From assembly GCF_051912845.1 (NCBI RefSeq), contig NZ_JBNCBU010000001.1:186001-250000 (forward strand): a stretch of 64,000 nucleotides of DNA, read 5' to 3'. This stretch comes from Tsuneonella sediminis (GTDB lineage Bacteria; Pseudomonadota; Alphaproteobacteria; Sphingomonadales; Sphingomonadaceae). Positions 24,108 through 34,253 of the stretch are shown here, piece after piece. The notes beneath the pieces were generated by a model. It saw nothing but the letters and a program-made list of their open reading frames with translations, was not told where the DNA came from and searched no databases. How positions within the stretch are numbered: the first letter of the stretch is position 1; the number at the start of each line of letters is the position of its first letter. The position numbers and the translations under genes are program-made.

Positions 24108-25570
24108 TGGACCTCCAGCATTCCCTCGCTCTGATAATTCCCGAAGAGATTCTCTCGGTCGGCGGGCTGCTGCTGCTGCTCGCAGCTGCGTGGCTGGGTG
24201 ACAAGGCGAGCCGCGCAATCTCCATTGCGGCCGTGTTCGTGCTCGCGGCAGCCGCCGCCTTCACCGTGCCGGTCCTGTGCAATGGTGACATGGGCGCGGA
24301 CACGCAGGCATTTTTCGGCCAGCTTCGCGTCGATGCCTTCGCGGCCTTCAGCAAGCTGCTGATCTATGCCGCCGCCGCCGCCGCGCTGATGATCGCTCCG
24401 CGCTTTTTCGACCGCTGGGGCGCGATGCGCGCCGAATATCCGGTCCTGATCGTGTTTGCGGTTCTCGGCATGGGCATCATGGTGTCGGCGAGCGACCTCA
24501 TTGCGCTCTACATCGGGCTCGAGATGAACAGCCTCGCAGCATACGTGCTTGCGGCGTTCCTGCGCACCGACAGCCGTTCGGAAGAGGCGGGCCTCAAGTA
24601 TTTCGTGCTCGGCGCACTCGCCAGCGGAATCCTGCTCTACGGCATGAGCCTGACCTACGGTTTTGCCGGAACGACCAGCTTCGAGGGCATCCGCGCGGCG
24701 CTTTCGGGCGGCCTGTCGACCGGTGCGCTGTTCGGGCTGATATTTGTGCTCGCCGGTCTCGCGTTCAAGATCGCCGCCGTGCCGTTCCACATGTGGACGC
24801 CCGATGTCTACGAAGGCGCGCCGACGCCGGTTACGACGTTCTTCGCAACCGCTCCCAAGGTGGCGGCGGTGTCGCTGCTCATGCGGGTGTCGCTTGATGC
24901 GTTCGGCGACCATGCAGAGGCCTGGCGCCAGGTGGTGACGTTCGCTGCCCTCGCGTCGATCGTGGTCGGCGCTCTCGGTGCGATCGGGCAGGACAACATT
25001 AAGCGGCTTCTGGCCTATTCTTCGATCAACAACGTCGGATTCATCCTCGTCGGCCTCGCCGCCGCGACCGCAGAAGGGGCGAGCGCGATGCTCGTCTATC
25101 TCGCGATCTACGTGGCAATGTCGGTCGGCAGCTTCGTCGCTGTGCTCATGCTGCGCGACGCGGACGGAAACCAGGTCGAATCGATCGCCGATATGGCCGG
25201 GCTCAGCCGCACCAGCCCGCTTATCGCGTGGTGCCTGTTGCTGCTCATGCTCAGCCTTGCAGGCATACCGCCGCTGTTCGGTTTCTGGGGCAAGCTGGTC
25301 GTGTTCAAGGCTGCGGTCGACGCCGGAATGGTTGCGCTCGCGGCGATCGCCATCGCGGCAAGCGTCATCGGCGCGTTCTATTACCTGAAGGTCGGCAAGG
25401 TCATGTTCTTCGATGAACCTGCGGGCAAGGTCCAGGGCCGGAACGACTGGGCACACTGGACGCTGCTGATCGTCAGCACGGTGTTCATCTCGCCCCTCGG
25501 CTATCTGATGACCGGATGGCTCGGCGCCCTGGCGGACACAGCCGCCGCCGCGCTGTTCCTCGCAGCTTGA
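24107..25570 (+). CDS. nuoN: NADH-quinone oxidoreductase subunit N
   Basis: This is the last complex I subunit, 487 aa and antiporter-like. It shows the Glu in LYIGLEMNSLAAYVLAAFLR and the Lys in AFKIAAVPFHMWTPDVYEGAPTPVTTFFAT. The start overlaps nuoM by one base and the stop overlaps the birA TTG start, so translation continues into the biotin ligase gene. Confidence 0.96.
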   Translation: MDLQHSLALIIPEEILSVGGLLLLLAAAWLGDKASRAISIAAVFVLAAAAAFTVPVLCNGDMGADTQAFFGQLRVDAFAAFSKLLIYAAAAAALMIAPRFFDRWGAMRAEYPVLIVFAVLGMGIMVSASDLIALYIGLEMNSLAAYVLAAFLRTDSRSEEAGLKYFVLGALASGILLYGMSLTYGFAGTTSFEGIRAALSGGLSTGALFGLIFVLAGLAFKIAAVPFHMWTPDVYEGAPTPVTTFFATAPKVAAVSLLMRVSLDAFGDHAEAWRQVVTFAALASIVVGALGAIGQDNIKRLLAYSSINNVGFILVGLAAATAEGASAMLVYLAIYVAMSVGSFVAVLMLRDADGNQVESIADMAGLSRTSPLIAWCLLLLMLSLAGIPPLFGFWGKLVVFKAAVDAGMVALAAIAIAASVIGAFYYLKVGKVMFFDEPAGKVQGRNDWAHWTLLIVSTVFISPLGYLMTGWLGALADTAAAALFLAA

Positions 25571-26277
25571 TCGAATTCGTCGCCGAAACCGGCTCGACGA
25601 ACGCGGACCTGGTCGCGGCGATCCGCGGAGGCGGGCGCGTAGCGGAAGGTGATTGGCTGGTTGCCGATCGCCAGACTGCCGGGCGTGGGCGTCAGGGACG
25701 CGAGTGGTTCGACGGCGCGGGCAATTTCATGGGCTCGACCGTGGTGCGGCCCGGGCCGAACGATCCGCCAGCGCCCACACTGTCACTTCTCGCCGGGATC
25801 GCGCTTTACGAAACGGTCGTCCCCCTTCTGGGCGACCCGTCGCGGCTCGCGCTCAAGTGGCCCAACGATCTTCTCGTTGGGCGGGCGAAGGTCGCGGGTA
25901 TTCTGCTCGAGCGCGAAAGTGACGTGGTGATCGTCGGGATCGGCGTGAACCTTGCGGGAGCGCCCCGGATCGGCGACCGCGAAACCATTGCGCTGGCAGC
26001 CCTGGGTCCGGTCCCGGACCGCGACCTGTTTGCCAGGACTCTTTCGGCGGTGTTCGACCGCGAACTCGAACGCTGGCGCTCGGCGGGGATCGAGCCGCTG
26101 CTGCGGCGCTGGCAGTCGGCGGCCGTGCCGGTCGGCAGCCCGCTGAGCGTGCACGAGCCGGGCGGAATGATCGTTCGCGGTGCATTCGCTGGCCTCGACG
26201 AAGGCGGTTCGCTTCTGCTGCGCTTGGAAGACGGGCGGATGCGCTCTATCCACGCCGGCGACGTGATGCTCGGCTGA
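25567..26277 (+). CDS. birA: Biotin--[acetyl-CoA-carboxylase] ligase (short form)
   Basis: The enzyme activates biotin with ATP and attaches it to the acetyl-CoA carboxylase carrier protein. The 236-aa protein has the biotin-loop motif GSTN and ADRQTAGRGRQGREWFDGAGNFMGS, then LKWPNDLLVGRAKVAGILLERE and IVGIGVNLAGAP. It lacks the N-terminal helix-turn-helix of E. coli BirA, so it cannot act as the bio repressor. Starts at TTG in a TTGA overlap with nuoN. A start inside nuoN (25516) is less likely. Confidence 0.92.
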   Translation: MIEFVAETGSTNADLVAAIRGGGRVAEGDWLVADRQTAGRGRQGREWFDGAGNFMGSTVVRPGPNDPPAPTLSLLAGIALYETVVPLLGDPSRLALKWPNDLLVGRAKVAGILLERESDVVIVGIGVNLAGAPRIGDRETIALAALGPVPDRDLFARTLSAVFDRELERWRSAGIEPLLRRWQSAAVPVGSPLSVHEPGGMIVRGAFAGLDEGGSLLLRLEDGRMRSIHAGDVMLG

Positions 26278-26288
26278 AGGATATTGCC

Positions 26289-27074
26289 ATGCTGCTCGCC
26301 GCCGATGTCGGCAACACAAACGTGGTTTTCGCCCTGTTCGACGGGAGGGACATCAGAGCACGCTGGCGCATCGCCACCGATCCCCGCCGGACCGGCGATG
26401 AATACGCGGTCTGGCTGCTCCAGCTGCTCGCGATCGAGGGTGTAAGGCGCGAGGACGTGACCCAGATCATCGTCGGGTCGGTCGTGCCCCGGTCGATCCA
26501 CAACCTGACGGTTCTTGCGGAGAAATACTTCGATCTCACGCCGCTGATCGCGGGCGAGGGGGCTGCGGCGTACGGTATCTCGGTCGATGTCGATCAGCCC
26601 AGTTCGCTCGGCGCCGATCGGGCTCTGAACACTATCGCCGCGCACGAGAAGTACGAGGGCGACCTGATCATAGTCGATTTCGGCACCGCGACGACGTTCG
26701 ATGCCGTCGATTTCACCGGCGCCTACAAGGGCGGGATCATCTGTCCGGGCCTCAACCTCTCGCTCGACGCGCTGGTCGGCAACACCGCCAAGCTTCCGCG
26801 CATCGCGATCGAGGCACCGCGCTCGCAAAGCGTGATCGGGACCAATACCGAAGATCAGATGCTGATCGGGGTGTTCTGGGGGTACGTCGCGATGATGGAA
26901 GGCCTCATCGCCCGCATGCGCGCGGAAATCGGCCGCCCTGCGCGTGTCGTCGCCACAGGGGGGTTGGCGATCCTGTTCGACGAGCACACCGACATTTTCG
27001 ACGCGGTCGATGCCGATCTAACGCTCGAGGGTCTCGCGATTCTTGCCGAGCGCGCACTGCAAAGGGCGAACTGA
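26289..27074 (+). CDS. coaX: Type III pantothenate kinase
   Basis: The enzyme phosphorylates pantothenate in the first step of coenzyme A synthesis. The 261-aa protein has the ASKHA phosphate loop LAADVGNTNVVFALFDG, the catalytic-region PSSLGADRALN and the motif IVDFGTATTFDAVD, and ends with VATGGLAILF. Size and motifs are typical. It follows birA by 11 nt, as in many sphingomonads. Confidence 0.95.
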   Translation: MLLAADVGNTNVVFALFDGRDIRARWRIATDPRRTGDEYAVWLLQLLAIEGVRREDVTQIIVGSVVPRSIHNLTVLAEKYFDLTPLIAGEGAAAYGISVDVDQPSSLGADRALNTIAAHEKYEGDLIIVDFGTATTFDAVDFTGAYKGGIICPGLNLSLDALVGNTAKLPRIAIEAPRSQSVIGTNTEDQMLIGVFWGYVAMMEGLIARMRAEIGRPARVVATGGLAILFDEHTDIFDAVDADLTLEGLAILAERALQRAN

Positions 27075-27075
27075 C

Positions 27076-28724
<1,649 letters not shown>

Positions 28725-28728
<4 letters not shown>

Positions 28729-28994
28729 ACTGGACTTCGGTTCTGGCAATCTACGTATTGTTCTGGGTGGCCTGCGCGTTCGTCCTGCTGCCGTTCGGGG
28801 TCAAGACGCACGAGGAACTGGGGATCGAAAAGATCCCCGGTCAGGCCGACAGCGCGCCGGCCAACTTCCAGCCCGGCAAGATCGTGCTGCGCGCGACCGT
28901 GCTTGCCGCGGTGCTCACCGCGCTGTGGGTGGCGAATTACGTGAACGGATGGATCACCCCCGCCACGTTCGGCATCGAGACCGGAGCGGCCTGA
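28725..28994 (+). CDS. DUF1467 family small membrane protein
   Basis: The 89-aa protein has two membrane helices (TSVLAIYVLFWVACAFVLLPFGV and IVLRATVLAAVLTALWVANYVNGW) joined by a loop containing PFGVKTHEELGIEKIPGQADSAP, the conserved part of DUF1467. Function is unknown in the family. Coupled to rnj by ATGA. Its stop is only 4 nt from the stop of the convergent coiled-coil gene. Confidence 0.88.
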
Positions 28995-28998
28995 CCGG

Positions 28999-31629
28999 TC
29001 AGTCGCGCAGCCGCTCGATCGCTTGCGCGAGCGCGACGTAAAGCTTGCCCATGTCACTGCTGAGCAAGGTCACCCCGATGGCGTGCCCGTCGCGGGTCGA
29101 CAACATCGTGCGCAACATGCCCTCGAAGTCGTGGATGTAGCGATTGACGTGTTCGCGGAAATCCCCGTCCCCGTCGTAGAGTTCGGCGATGTCGCGGGCT
29201 TCTGCCGGCTCGAGCAGGCGCACCGCCCGGCGGGTGAATATGCCCCGGTCACCGCGCAGGTAGCTGGTCCATGCGGTGTCGGTCACATCCGCCGACAGCG
29301 CGCGGGCGATGTCGATCGCGTTGGAATTGAGGCTCTCGGTGATCAGCGCGACGCGGCGCGAGAAATCGCCGTCGACCTGTTCCTCGGCCCGTTGGCGGGC
29401 GAGCGCCACGCGGCTTTCGAGGTTCGCGGTAAGCTCGTTGACCTTGGCGAGCTGGTCGCGGAGCTGCATCGCCGCCTCGCGTCCCGTGCCCGCCGCCTGG
29501 TTCGCGGTGTCCTCCAGTTCGGCAATTGCCGAACCCAGGCGTTCGCGCAGCGCCCGGTCGAGCGCCTGGTTCGTGTCCACGGCGATCCGCTCGGCGACCG
29601 CTTTCACTCTATCGCCGGCATCGGCCTCGATCGTCGCCACTGCAGACCGCGCCGCGGTCTCCAGCCCTCCGATCGCTTCGCGCAGCGCGCCCTGCGCCTG
29701 GGCGGTGGCGGCTTCGCTGTCGCGGGCAAGATCAGCCAGCTGGGCGCGCAGCTCCGCAATGCGGCGTTCGCCGGCGTCGTGATTTGCGGCAACCTCGTTC
29801 TGGAGCTCCTTGAGCGTGTCCATTGCAGCGGTGCTGTCTCTCTGCGCGGCGAGGACGTAGTCCGAAATCTCGCGGCTCTTCTCGCCCGCGCCCGACAGCA
29901 TGAGGCCCAGCGCTTCCCCCCGTTCGCCCAGCGCGGCAAGGCGTGTTTCGGTCTCGGTCAGCGCCGATGGAAGGTCGTCCCGGCTGTGCTGGGCGCTCGC
30001 GCGGATAAGCTCCAGCAGACGCACGCTGGCATCGGTCAGGTCCGCGACCGCGCGGTCCGTATCGCCAAGGGCATCGCGGCTCGCACTTAGCCTTTCACCG
30101 AGAGCGTCGATCGCCAAAGACAGCGTGCTTTCCGCGTTTCGCCCGTGCTCGGCAGCTGCGGCCATCTCGCGCGACAGTTCCTCGAGCCGGGCGGTGATCG
30201 CCTCGCCCTGCTCGACGAAAGCCTGGGTGCGGGCGGCTTGATCCTCGCATCGTTCGGCTAGCCCTGTATCGAGCTCTGCGATCAGGTCGGAGACGATGCC
30301 CGCGTGTTCCCTCGCCAGCGCTGCCGCTTCGGCCCGGCGTTTCTCGATCTCGGTGACGAAGAGGCTGTGCGATTCGGTCAGCTTCGCGTCGACCAGTGTC
30401 GCTTCCTGGCTGATGATGGCGAGGCGCTGCTGCGCCCCGGTCTTCGCCGCGTTGTCGACCGATTCGACGTGGCGGATGGCCGCCTCGAGGTCGGTCTTGA
30501 GCGATTCCACACGGGCAGTCCAAGTGGCAAGCGCCTCGCGCTCGGTCCCCGCCAGGCTCTCCGAAACCGTGTCAGCGCCCTCCCGCACGGCGGTGACCCG
30601 CGCCTGGAGCGAGCGGAGCAGTTCTTCCTCGCTTGCTTCCAGTGCCTGCGACGCGCCGGCGATTTCCTCGCGCAGGCGGTCGGCGCGGTGGCGCATCGCG
30701 GTAAGGGCTTCGACTTCACGGCCGTCAAGCTCGGCGCGAAAGGCGTCGCTTCGCTCGCGCAGGGCAGCAAAGCGCGCTCCGACGACCTCCTCGAGCTGAT
30801 GGATCTGGGCCTCGAAACCGGCAAGCGCATCGTCGACCTTGCCGCGGAGCGAGGCGACCTGGCGCTCGCTTGCCTGACCGAACTCGTTGAGCCGGTTGAA
30901 CCCGGCGACGAGGCCTTCGAGCTGGTCGTGCGCGGTATTGCCCGCCGAGCCGATCTGGTTCGACACGTCGCGCGCCGCGTTGGCGATCACCGGCAGGTCG
31001 TCGCGCAGCCGCTCCATGTTGTCGAGCGCGGCACGGCTCACCCCGGCGATTGCATCGACCTGGGTCCCGTTGTCCCGCACAAGCGCCTGGAGTCGGTCGG
31101 CGTGTTCGGAGATCCGCTGTGTCGCGATACGTCCCAGCGATTCAAGTTCGCGGCTCTGCGCGGCGAGGAACTCGCGAGCGAGGCTGAGCTCGCGATTAAC
31201 GACGGAGAGCCGCGTTTCGAGGGCCGCGGATTCGCCGCGCAGAGCCGAGGCAGCGTCGGTGAACCGGGCGGCTTCACTGGTGCTCAGACGCAGCGCGAGC
31301 AGGACCAGCGAAACTATGAGGAGCACCGGCACGGCCCACGAGACGACCAGTGCCGATCCCGCTGCGGGAGATACCCCTCCCGTGACCTCCGACCAGTGCG
31401 CAAATACGAAGAAAGCGGTCCAGCCCAGCGCGGCGATCGTTGCCGCTGCGGGCACGACCCAGCCTGTCCGGCGGGTGGGAGACTCCTCGTCCCAGTATTC
31501 CTCGTGCGGGGTGTCCTCGACCCAGCTTGCGTCGAGCGTCAGCGGTTCGTCCGCCGTCGCGCCGGTTTCGCCAGACGCGTCAGCGCCGCTGCCGGGCCCG
31601 ACGGCCCGAATGTGATGTCCCCCGCTCAT
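28999..31629 (-). CDS. Large membrane-anchored coiled-coil protein of unknown function
   Basis: The 876-aa product has a cytoplasmic N-terminus of about 50 acidic residues, two adjacent transmembrane helices (about 53-75 and 87-108), then roughly 650 residues of Ala/Glu/Arg-rich heptad-like sequence. The architecture resembles methyl-accepting or RmuC-like coiled coils, but I see no signalling hairpin, HAMP or ATPase motif. The last 95 residues (from DTAWTSYLRGDRGIFTRRAVRLL to MGKLYVALAQAIERLRD) look like a compact, conserved domain. It is divergent from the HPt-like gene, with 71 nt between them. Structural, cell-cycle or chromosome roles are all possible; none is shown. Confidence 0.85.
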   Translation of the reverse strand: MSGGHHIRAVGPGSGADASGETGATADEPLTLDASWVEDTPHEEYWDEESPTRRTGWVVPAAATIAALGWTAFFVFAHWSEVTGGVSPAAGSALVVSWAVPVLLIVSLVLLALRLSTSEAARFTDAASALRGESAALETRLSVVNRELSLAREFLAAQSRELESLGRIATQRISEHADRLQALVRDNGTQVDAIAGVSRAALDNMERLRDDLPVIANAARDVSNQIGSAGNTAHDQLEGLVAGFNRLNEFGQASERQVASLRGKVDDALAGFEAQIHQLEEVVGARFAALRERSDAFRAELDGREVEALTAMRHRADRLREEIAGASQALEASEEELLRSLQARVTAVREGADTVSESLAGTEREALATWTARVESLKTDLEAAIRHVESVDNAAKTGAQQRLAIISQEATLVDAKLTESHSLFVTEIEKRRAEAAALAREHAGIVSDLIAELDTGLAERCEDQAARTQAFVEQGEAITARLEELSREMAAAAEHGRNAESTLSLAIDALGERLSASRDALGDTDRAVADLTDASVRLLELIRASAQHSRDDLPSALTETETRLAALGERGEALGLMLSGAGEKSREISDYVLAAQRDSTAAMDTLKELQNEVAANHDAGERRIAELRAQLADLARDSEAATAQAQGALREAIGGLETAARSAVATIEADAGDRVKAVAERIAVDTNQALDRALRERLGSAIAELEDTANQAAGTGREAAMQLRDQLAKVNELTANLESRVALARQRAEEQVDGDFSRRVALITESLNSNAIDIARALSADVTDTAWTSYLRGDRGIFTRRAVRLLEPAEARDIAELYDGDGDFREHVNRYIHDFEGMLRTMLSTRDGHAIGVTLLSSDMGKLYVALAQAIERLRD

Positions 31630-31700
31630 GGCCGGGAATCTACACGATTCCAGTCATGTTCAACAGAGTGTTAATCATCTCGCTGCTACGAACCCGCGTT

Positions 31701-32003
31701 ATGGACCACGAGCAGGGAGCCTTCGACGCGACGATCGCGGCGGCTGCGGGAGAGGACCCCGCGCTGCTGGCGGAGCTTCGCGAGGCCTTTCGCGAGAGCC
31801 TTGAACGGCACCTCGACCTGCTCAAGAGGGCGCGCTGCGACGGGAACTGGGCGGTTGCCGCCCAGCGCCTGAGAAGCCTGGCGGCAAGCTTTCACGCGTC
31901 CGAACTCGTCGACCTTGCAAGCGAGGCAATCGACGGCGCTCCCGGCGATCCCAGCGTGGTGCGCCGGATCGAACAGTTTCTGGACCGGTTCGTCAGCGCC
32001 TGA
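31701..32003 (+). CDS. HPt-domain-like protein lacking the phosphoacceptor histidine
   Basis: The 100-aa protein aligns with the four-helix histidine phosphotransfer fold. The helix that should read A-H-x-L-K-G reads AAQRLRSLAASFHASEL, so the active His position is Gln55, while the following positions (LRS for LKG, and the small residue pattern) are kept. It probably binds a receiver or kinase domain without passing phosphate. I chose ATG 31701; ATG 31653 would add a hydrophobic, less plausible start. It opens a plus-strand block ending in a kinase-like protein with a matching defect. Confidence 0.68.
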   Translation: MDHEQGAFDATIAAAAGEDPALLAELREAFRESLERHLDLLKRARCDGNWAVAAQRLRSLAASFHASELVDLASEAIDGAPGDPSVVRRIEQFLDRFVSA

Positions 32004-32085
32004 CCGGCATCCTGCCGTTCGGCTCTAGCCAACCCGATTACCGCGCCCTAGCAAGACCCTCTTTTCGCTGAGGGGAGGTCTGCGC

Positions 32086-33255
32086 GTGCGGGTCGCGCTG
32101 ATGGCATTGGCCGAGGATGGCGCCGATCCGGTGAGGGTCGGCGGCCGGCCCGTCGCATGGCAACAGCTTCAGGCGGCGCTTTCGCTGGGCTGCGAGCGGG
32201 TCGTGTGTCTTGCCGAAGCCCCGGGCCCCGATCTTGCCGTCCTCCAACGGGACGCCGAGGCGGGGAGTGCCAAGTTCACCGCGGTTTCCAGATCCCGGGA
32301 TCTCTCGGGGCTGGTGAGCGCAGCCGACACGCTGTTCGTCTTTGCGCCCGGGGTGCTTCCGGACCGTGACTGGCTGGCGCAGGCGCTGGGCGCCCGGTCC
32401 GGCATTGCGGTCCTGCCGGCTGCCGCCGGGATCGAGCGCGGGTTCGAGCGTATCGATCGCGAGCGGGCCTGGGGCGGCGTGCTCGCCACGCGGGGCGATT
32501 CGGTCGAGGCGCTGGCTCACCTGCCGCCCGATGCCGACCCGGTCGCGGGCCTTCTTCGCGTCGCGCTTCAGCGGGGCGGGCGCTGCGTGGAGGTGCCCGA
32601 GCACTGGCTCGATGAGGGACGCTGGGCGCTTCTTGGCGACAATGCAGCGGCGCAGCGCGTAGAGCGCCGCTGGCAGGCGCTCTACGTGCCCGCGCCGGGA
32701 CTGGAGCAACCGGGTGAGGCGGCGGCGCATGCACTTGCCCGTTCGCTCGTTGCTCGGGCTAACCTTCGGCCAGCGCTCGCACCCGGCCTTGCGATCGCTG
32801 GCGCCCTGCTGGCGCTGGCGGGTGCCGCGGGCGGCTACCTCGGCAGCACGGCGGCAGGGCTTTTCGCCGTTGCGGGAGGCGTGCTCGTGTCGGAAACCGG
32901 CGTCCGGCTTTCCCGCCTTGCCCGGGCCGGTTCGGGCATCAGTCGAGAGGGCCGGGGCGCTCGCCTCCTGGCGGTGCGCGACGCCATTTTCGACGCGTCG
33001 CTCGTGGCGATTGCCGCCAATCCTCTCGAGTTCGCAGGTTGGCACGCCCCTTTCGCTGCGCTCGTGCTCATTGCCGCCATGCGCCTTCTTCGGGAAGAAG
33101 ACGTTGCGCCTGTGATGCGCCCGCTAAGCGACCGTATCCTGGTTTTTGGCGGCCTTTCCGCGGCCAGCCTGTTCGGCGCGCTCCTTCCGGGGATGGCGGT
33201 GACCGCGCTCATCGGGCTGGCGGGAAGGCTGTTCGCCGCCCGCCGACGCGGCTAA
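32086..33255 (+). CDS. Membrane protein with degenerate nucleotidyltransferase-like N-terminus
   Basis: The 389-aa protein starts at GTG with AGGGGAGG 7 nt upstream. Residues 1-210 look like a sugar-nucleotide or MobA-type transferase fold (VRVGGRPVAWQQLQAALSLGCERVVCLAE), but the G-x-G-x-R loop that binds NTP is absent, suggesting loss of catalysis. Residues about 230-385 hold four to five membrane helices. Bifunctional transferase/CDP-alcohol phosphatidyltransferases have a similar order, yet the D-x2-D-G-x2-A-R motif is missing here. Function unknown. Confidence 0.7.
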   Translation: MRVALMALAEDGADPVRVGGRPVAWQQLQAALSLGCERVVCLAEAPGPDLAVLQRDAEAGSAKFTAVSRSRDLSGLVSAADTLFVFAPGVLPDRDWLAQALGARSGIAVLPAAAGIERGFERIDRERAWGGVLATRGDSVEALAHLPPDADPVAGLLRVALQRGGRCVEVPEHWLDEGRWALLGDNAAAQRVERRWQALYVPAPGLEQPGEAAAHALARSLVARANLRPALAPGLAIAGALLALAGAAGGYLGSTAAGLFAVAGGVLVSETGVRLSRLARAGSGISREGRGARLLAVRDAIFDASLVAIAANPLEFAGWHAPFAALVLIAAMRLLREEDVAPVMRPLSDRILVFGGLSAASLFGALLPGMAVTALIGLAGRLFAARRRG

Positions 33256-33267
33256 CGCGGGCTTAAC
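33252..33267 (+). promoter_or_regulatory. Candidate CtrA-type box
   Basis: CTAA-N7-TTAAC matches the CtrA consensus TTAA-N7-TTAAC at all but one base. It straddles the stop of the preceding gene and lies 22 nt upstream of the DUF2336-like start. The short distance to the start codon is unusual for an activator site. Confidence 0.3.
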
Positions 33268-33289
33268 CACGGGCCGCTATGGCCGGTGC

Positions 33290-34252
33290 ATGAGCGAAGC
33301 GGTGATGATGCAGTCGAGTGAGGCGCCCGTCGAAGCCGTGCTGCGCGAAGAACTCGCGCAAGGGGACGGCGTGATCGGCACGATAGCCCCGGTGCTGGGT
33401 CATCTTCTCGCCAACCAGGACCATTCGCTGTTCAGTGACGAAATAGTCAGCCGCGTTCGCGGAATGGTCTTCGACATTGCGCGCCAGGTGCTGCTCATCG
33501 CGGCCAGGGCCGGTGGGGCCGACGACCTTGCGGCACCGGACGAGGGCGCGCACGGGGCACTGTCCGCCCGGTTGCTCGCCGAACAGCGGCTCGTGGCGCA
33601 TTGCCATGCCCTGGCGCTCGAATGGCAGTTGACCGAGCGCCTCGAACGGCGTTCGGCGATCGATCCCGTGCTTTCTCCGCTCCTCCAGGCCCTGATCGCT
33701 TCGGACGAGGGGTCGATCGCATCTACCGCCATGGCCGCGCTTGCCGCGCAGTCGCGTTTCGCCCAGGGCCAGCGGCGAATGGAACTGTCGTTGGCGGAAC
33801 TGCCTGCCGACCTGTTTCATCAGGTCGTCGCAACCTGGGCCAGCGAAATCGACGATTCGACCGGACCCGATGCCGCTGCAGCCACTGATGCCCTGCGCGC
33901 AGGATACGCCGAAAGCGCCAGCCGGCTTGGCCTGCTCGCGCGGCTGGTTGCCGGAATGAGTGCCGGTGCACGCGCCGCGCTTGCGGTAGATCACGCCGGT
34001 GTCGCGCTTTTTCTCACCGCGCTGGCGGCATCGGCGCGGCATGACAGGGATCTTGCCGTCATCGCGACCAACGAACGGCAGCAGGCGCGCCTTGCCCTGT
34101 CCTTGCGCGCGGCGGGGCTGAAGCCGCGCGAGGTCGAGGAGCAATTCCTGCACCTGCACCCCGATGCTACGTTGCCCGAAGGGTTCGGGGATCTGCGGGC
34201 GGATCGCGCCGCCGCGATGCTCGGCGGCTCGGCAAAGAATACGGTGGTCTGA
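33290..34252 (+). CDS. DUF2336-like alpha-helical protein
   Basis: The 320-aa protein is almost entirely helical and Ala/Leu-rich, with segments such as LANQDHSLFSDEIVSRVRGMVFDIARQVLL and LAASARHDRDLAVIATNERQQARLALSLRAAGLKPREVEEQFLHLHP. It resembles DUF2336 proteins, which are HEAT-like helical repeats found beside signalling genes in alphaproteobacteria; I hold that assignment at moderate confidence. It is cytoplasmic, with no signal or membrane helix, and is followed one base later by the kinase-like gene, so the two are likely made together. Confidence 0.68.
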   Translation: MSEAVMMQSSEAPVEAVLREELAQGDGVIGTIAPVLGHLLANQDHSLFSDEIVSRVRGMVFDIARQVLLIAARAGGADDLAAPDEGAHGALSARLLAEQRLVAHCHALALEWQLTERLERRSAIDPVLSPLLQALIASDEGSIASTAMAALAAQSRFAQGQRRMELSLAELPADLFHQVVATWASEIDDSTGPDAAAATDALRAGYAESASRLGLLARLVAGMSAGARAALAVDHAGVALFLTALAASARHDRDLAVIATNERQQARLALSLRAAGLKPREVEEQFLHLHPDATLPEGFGDLRADRAAAMLGGSAKNTVV

Positions 34253-34253
34253 G

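Noticed and set aside
23927..25456. A 509-codon open frame antisense to nuoM/nuoN
   Set aside because: His/Arg/Glu-rich artefact of the reverse frame of membrane-protein codons.
25567..26277. Biotin ligase lacking the DNA-binding domain
   Set aside because: Short BirA is usual in alphaproteobacteria and does not indicate truncation.
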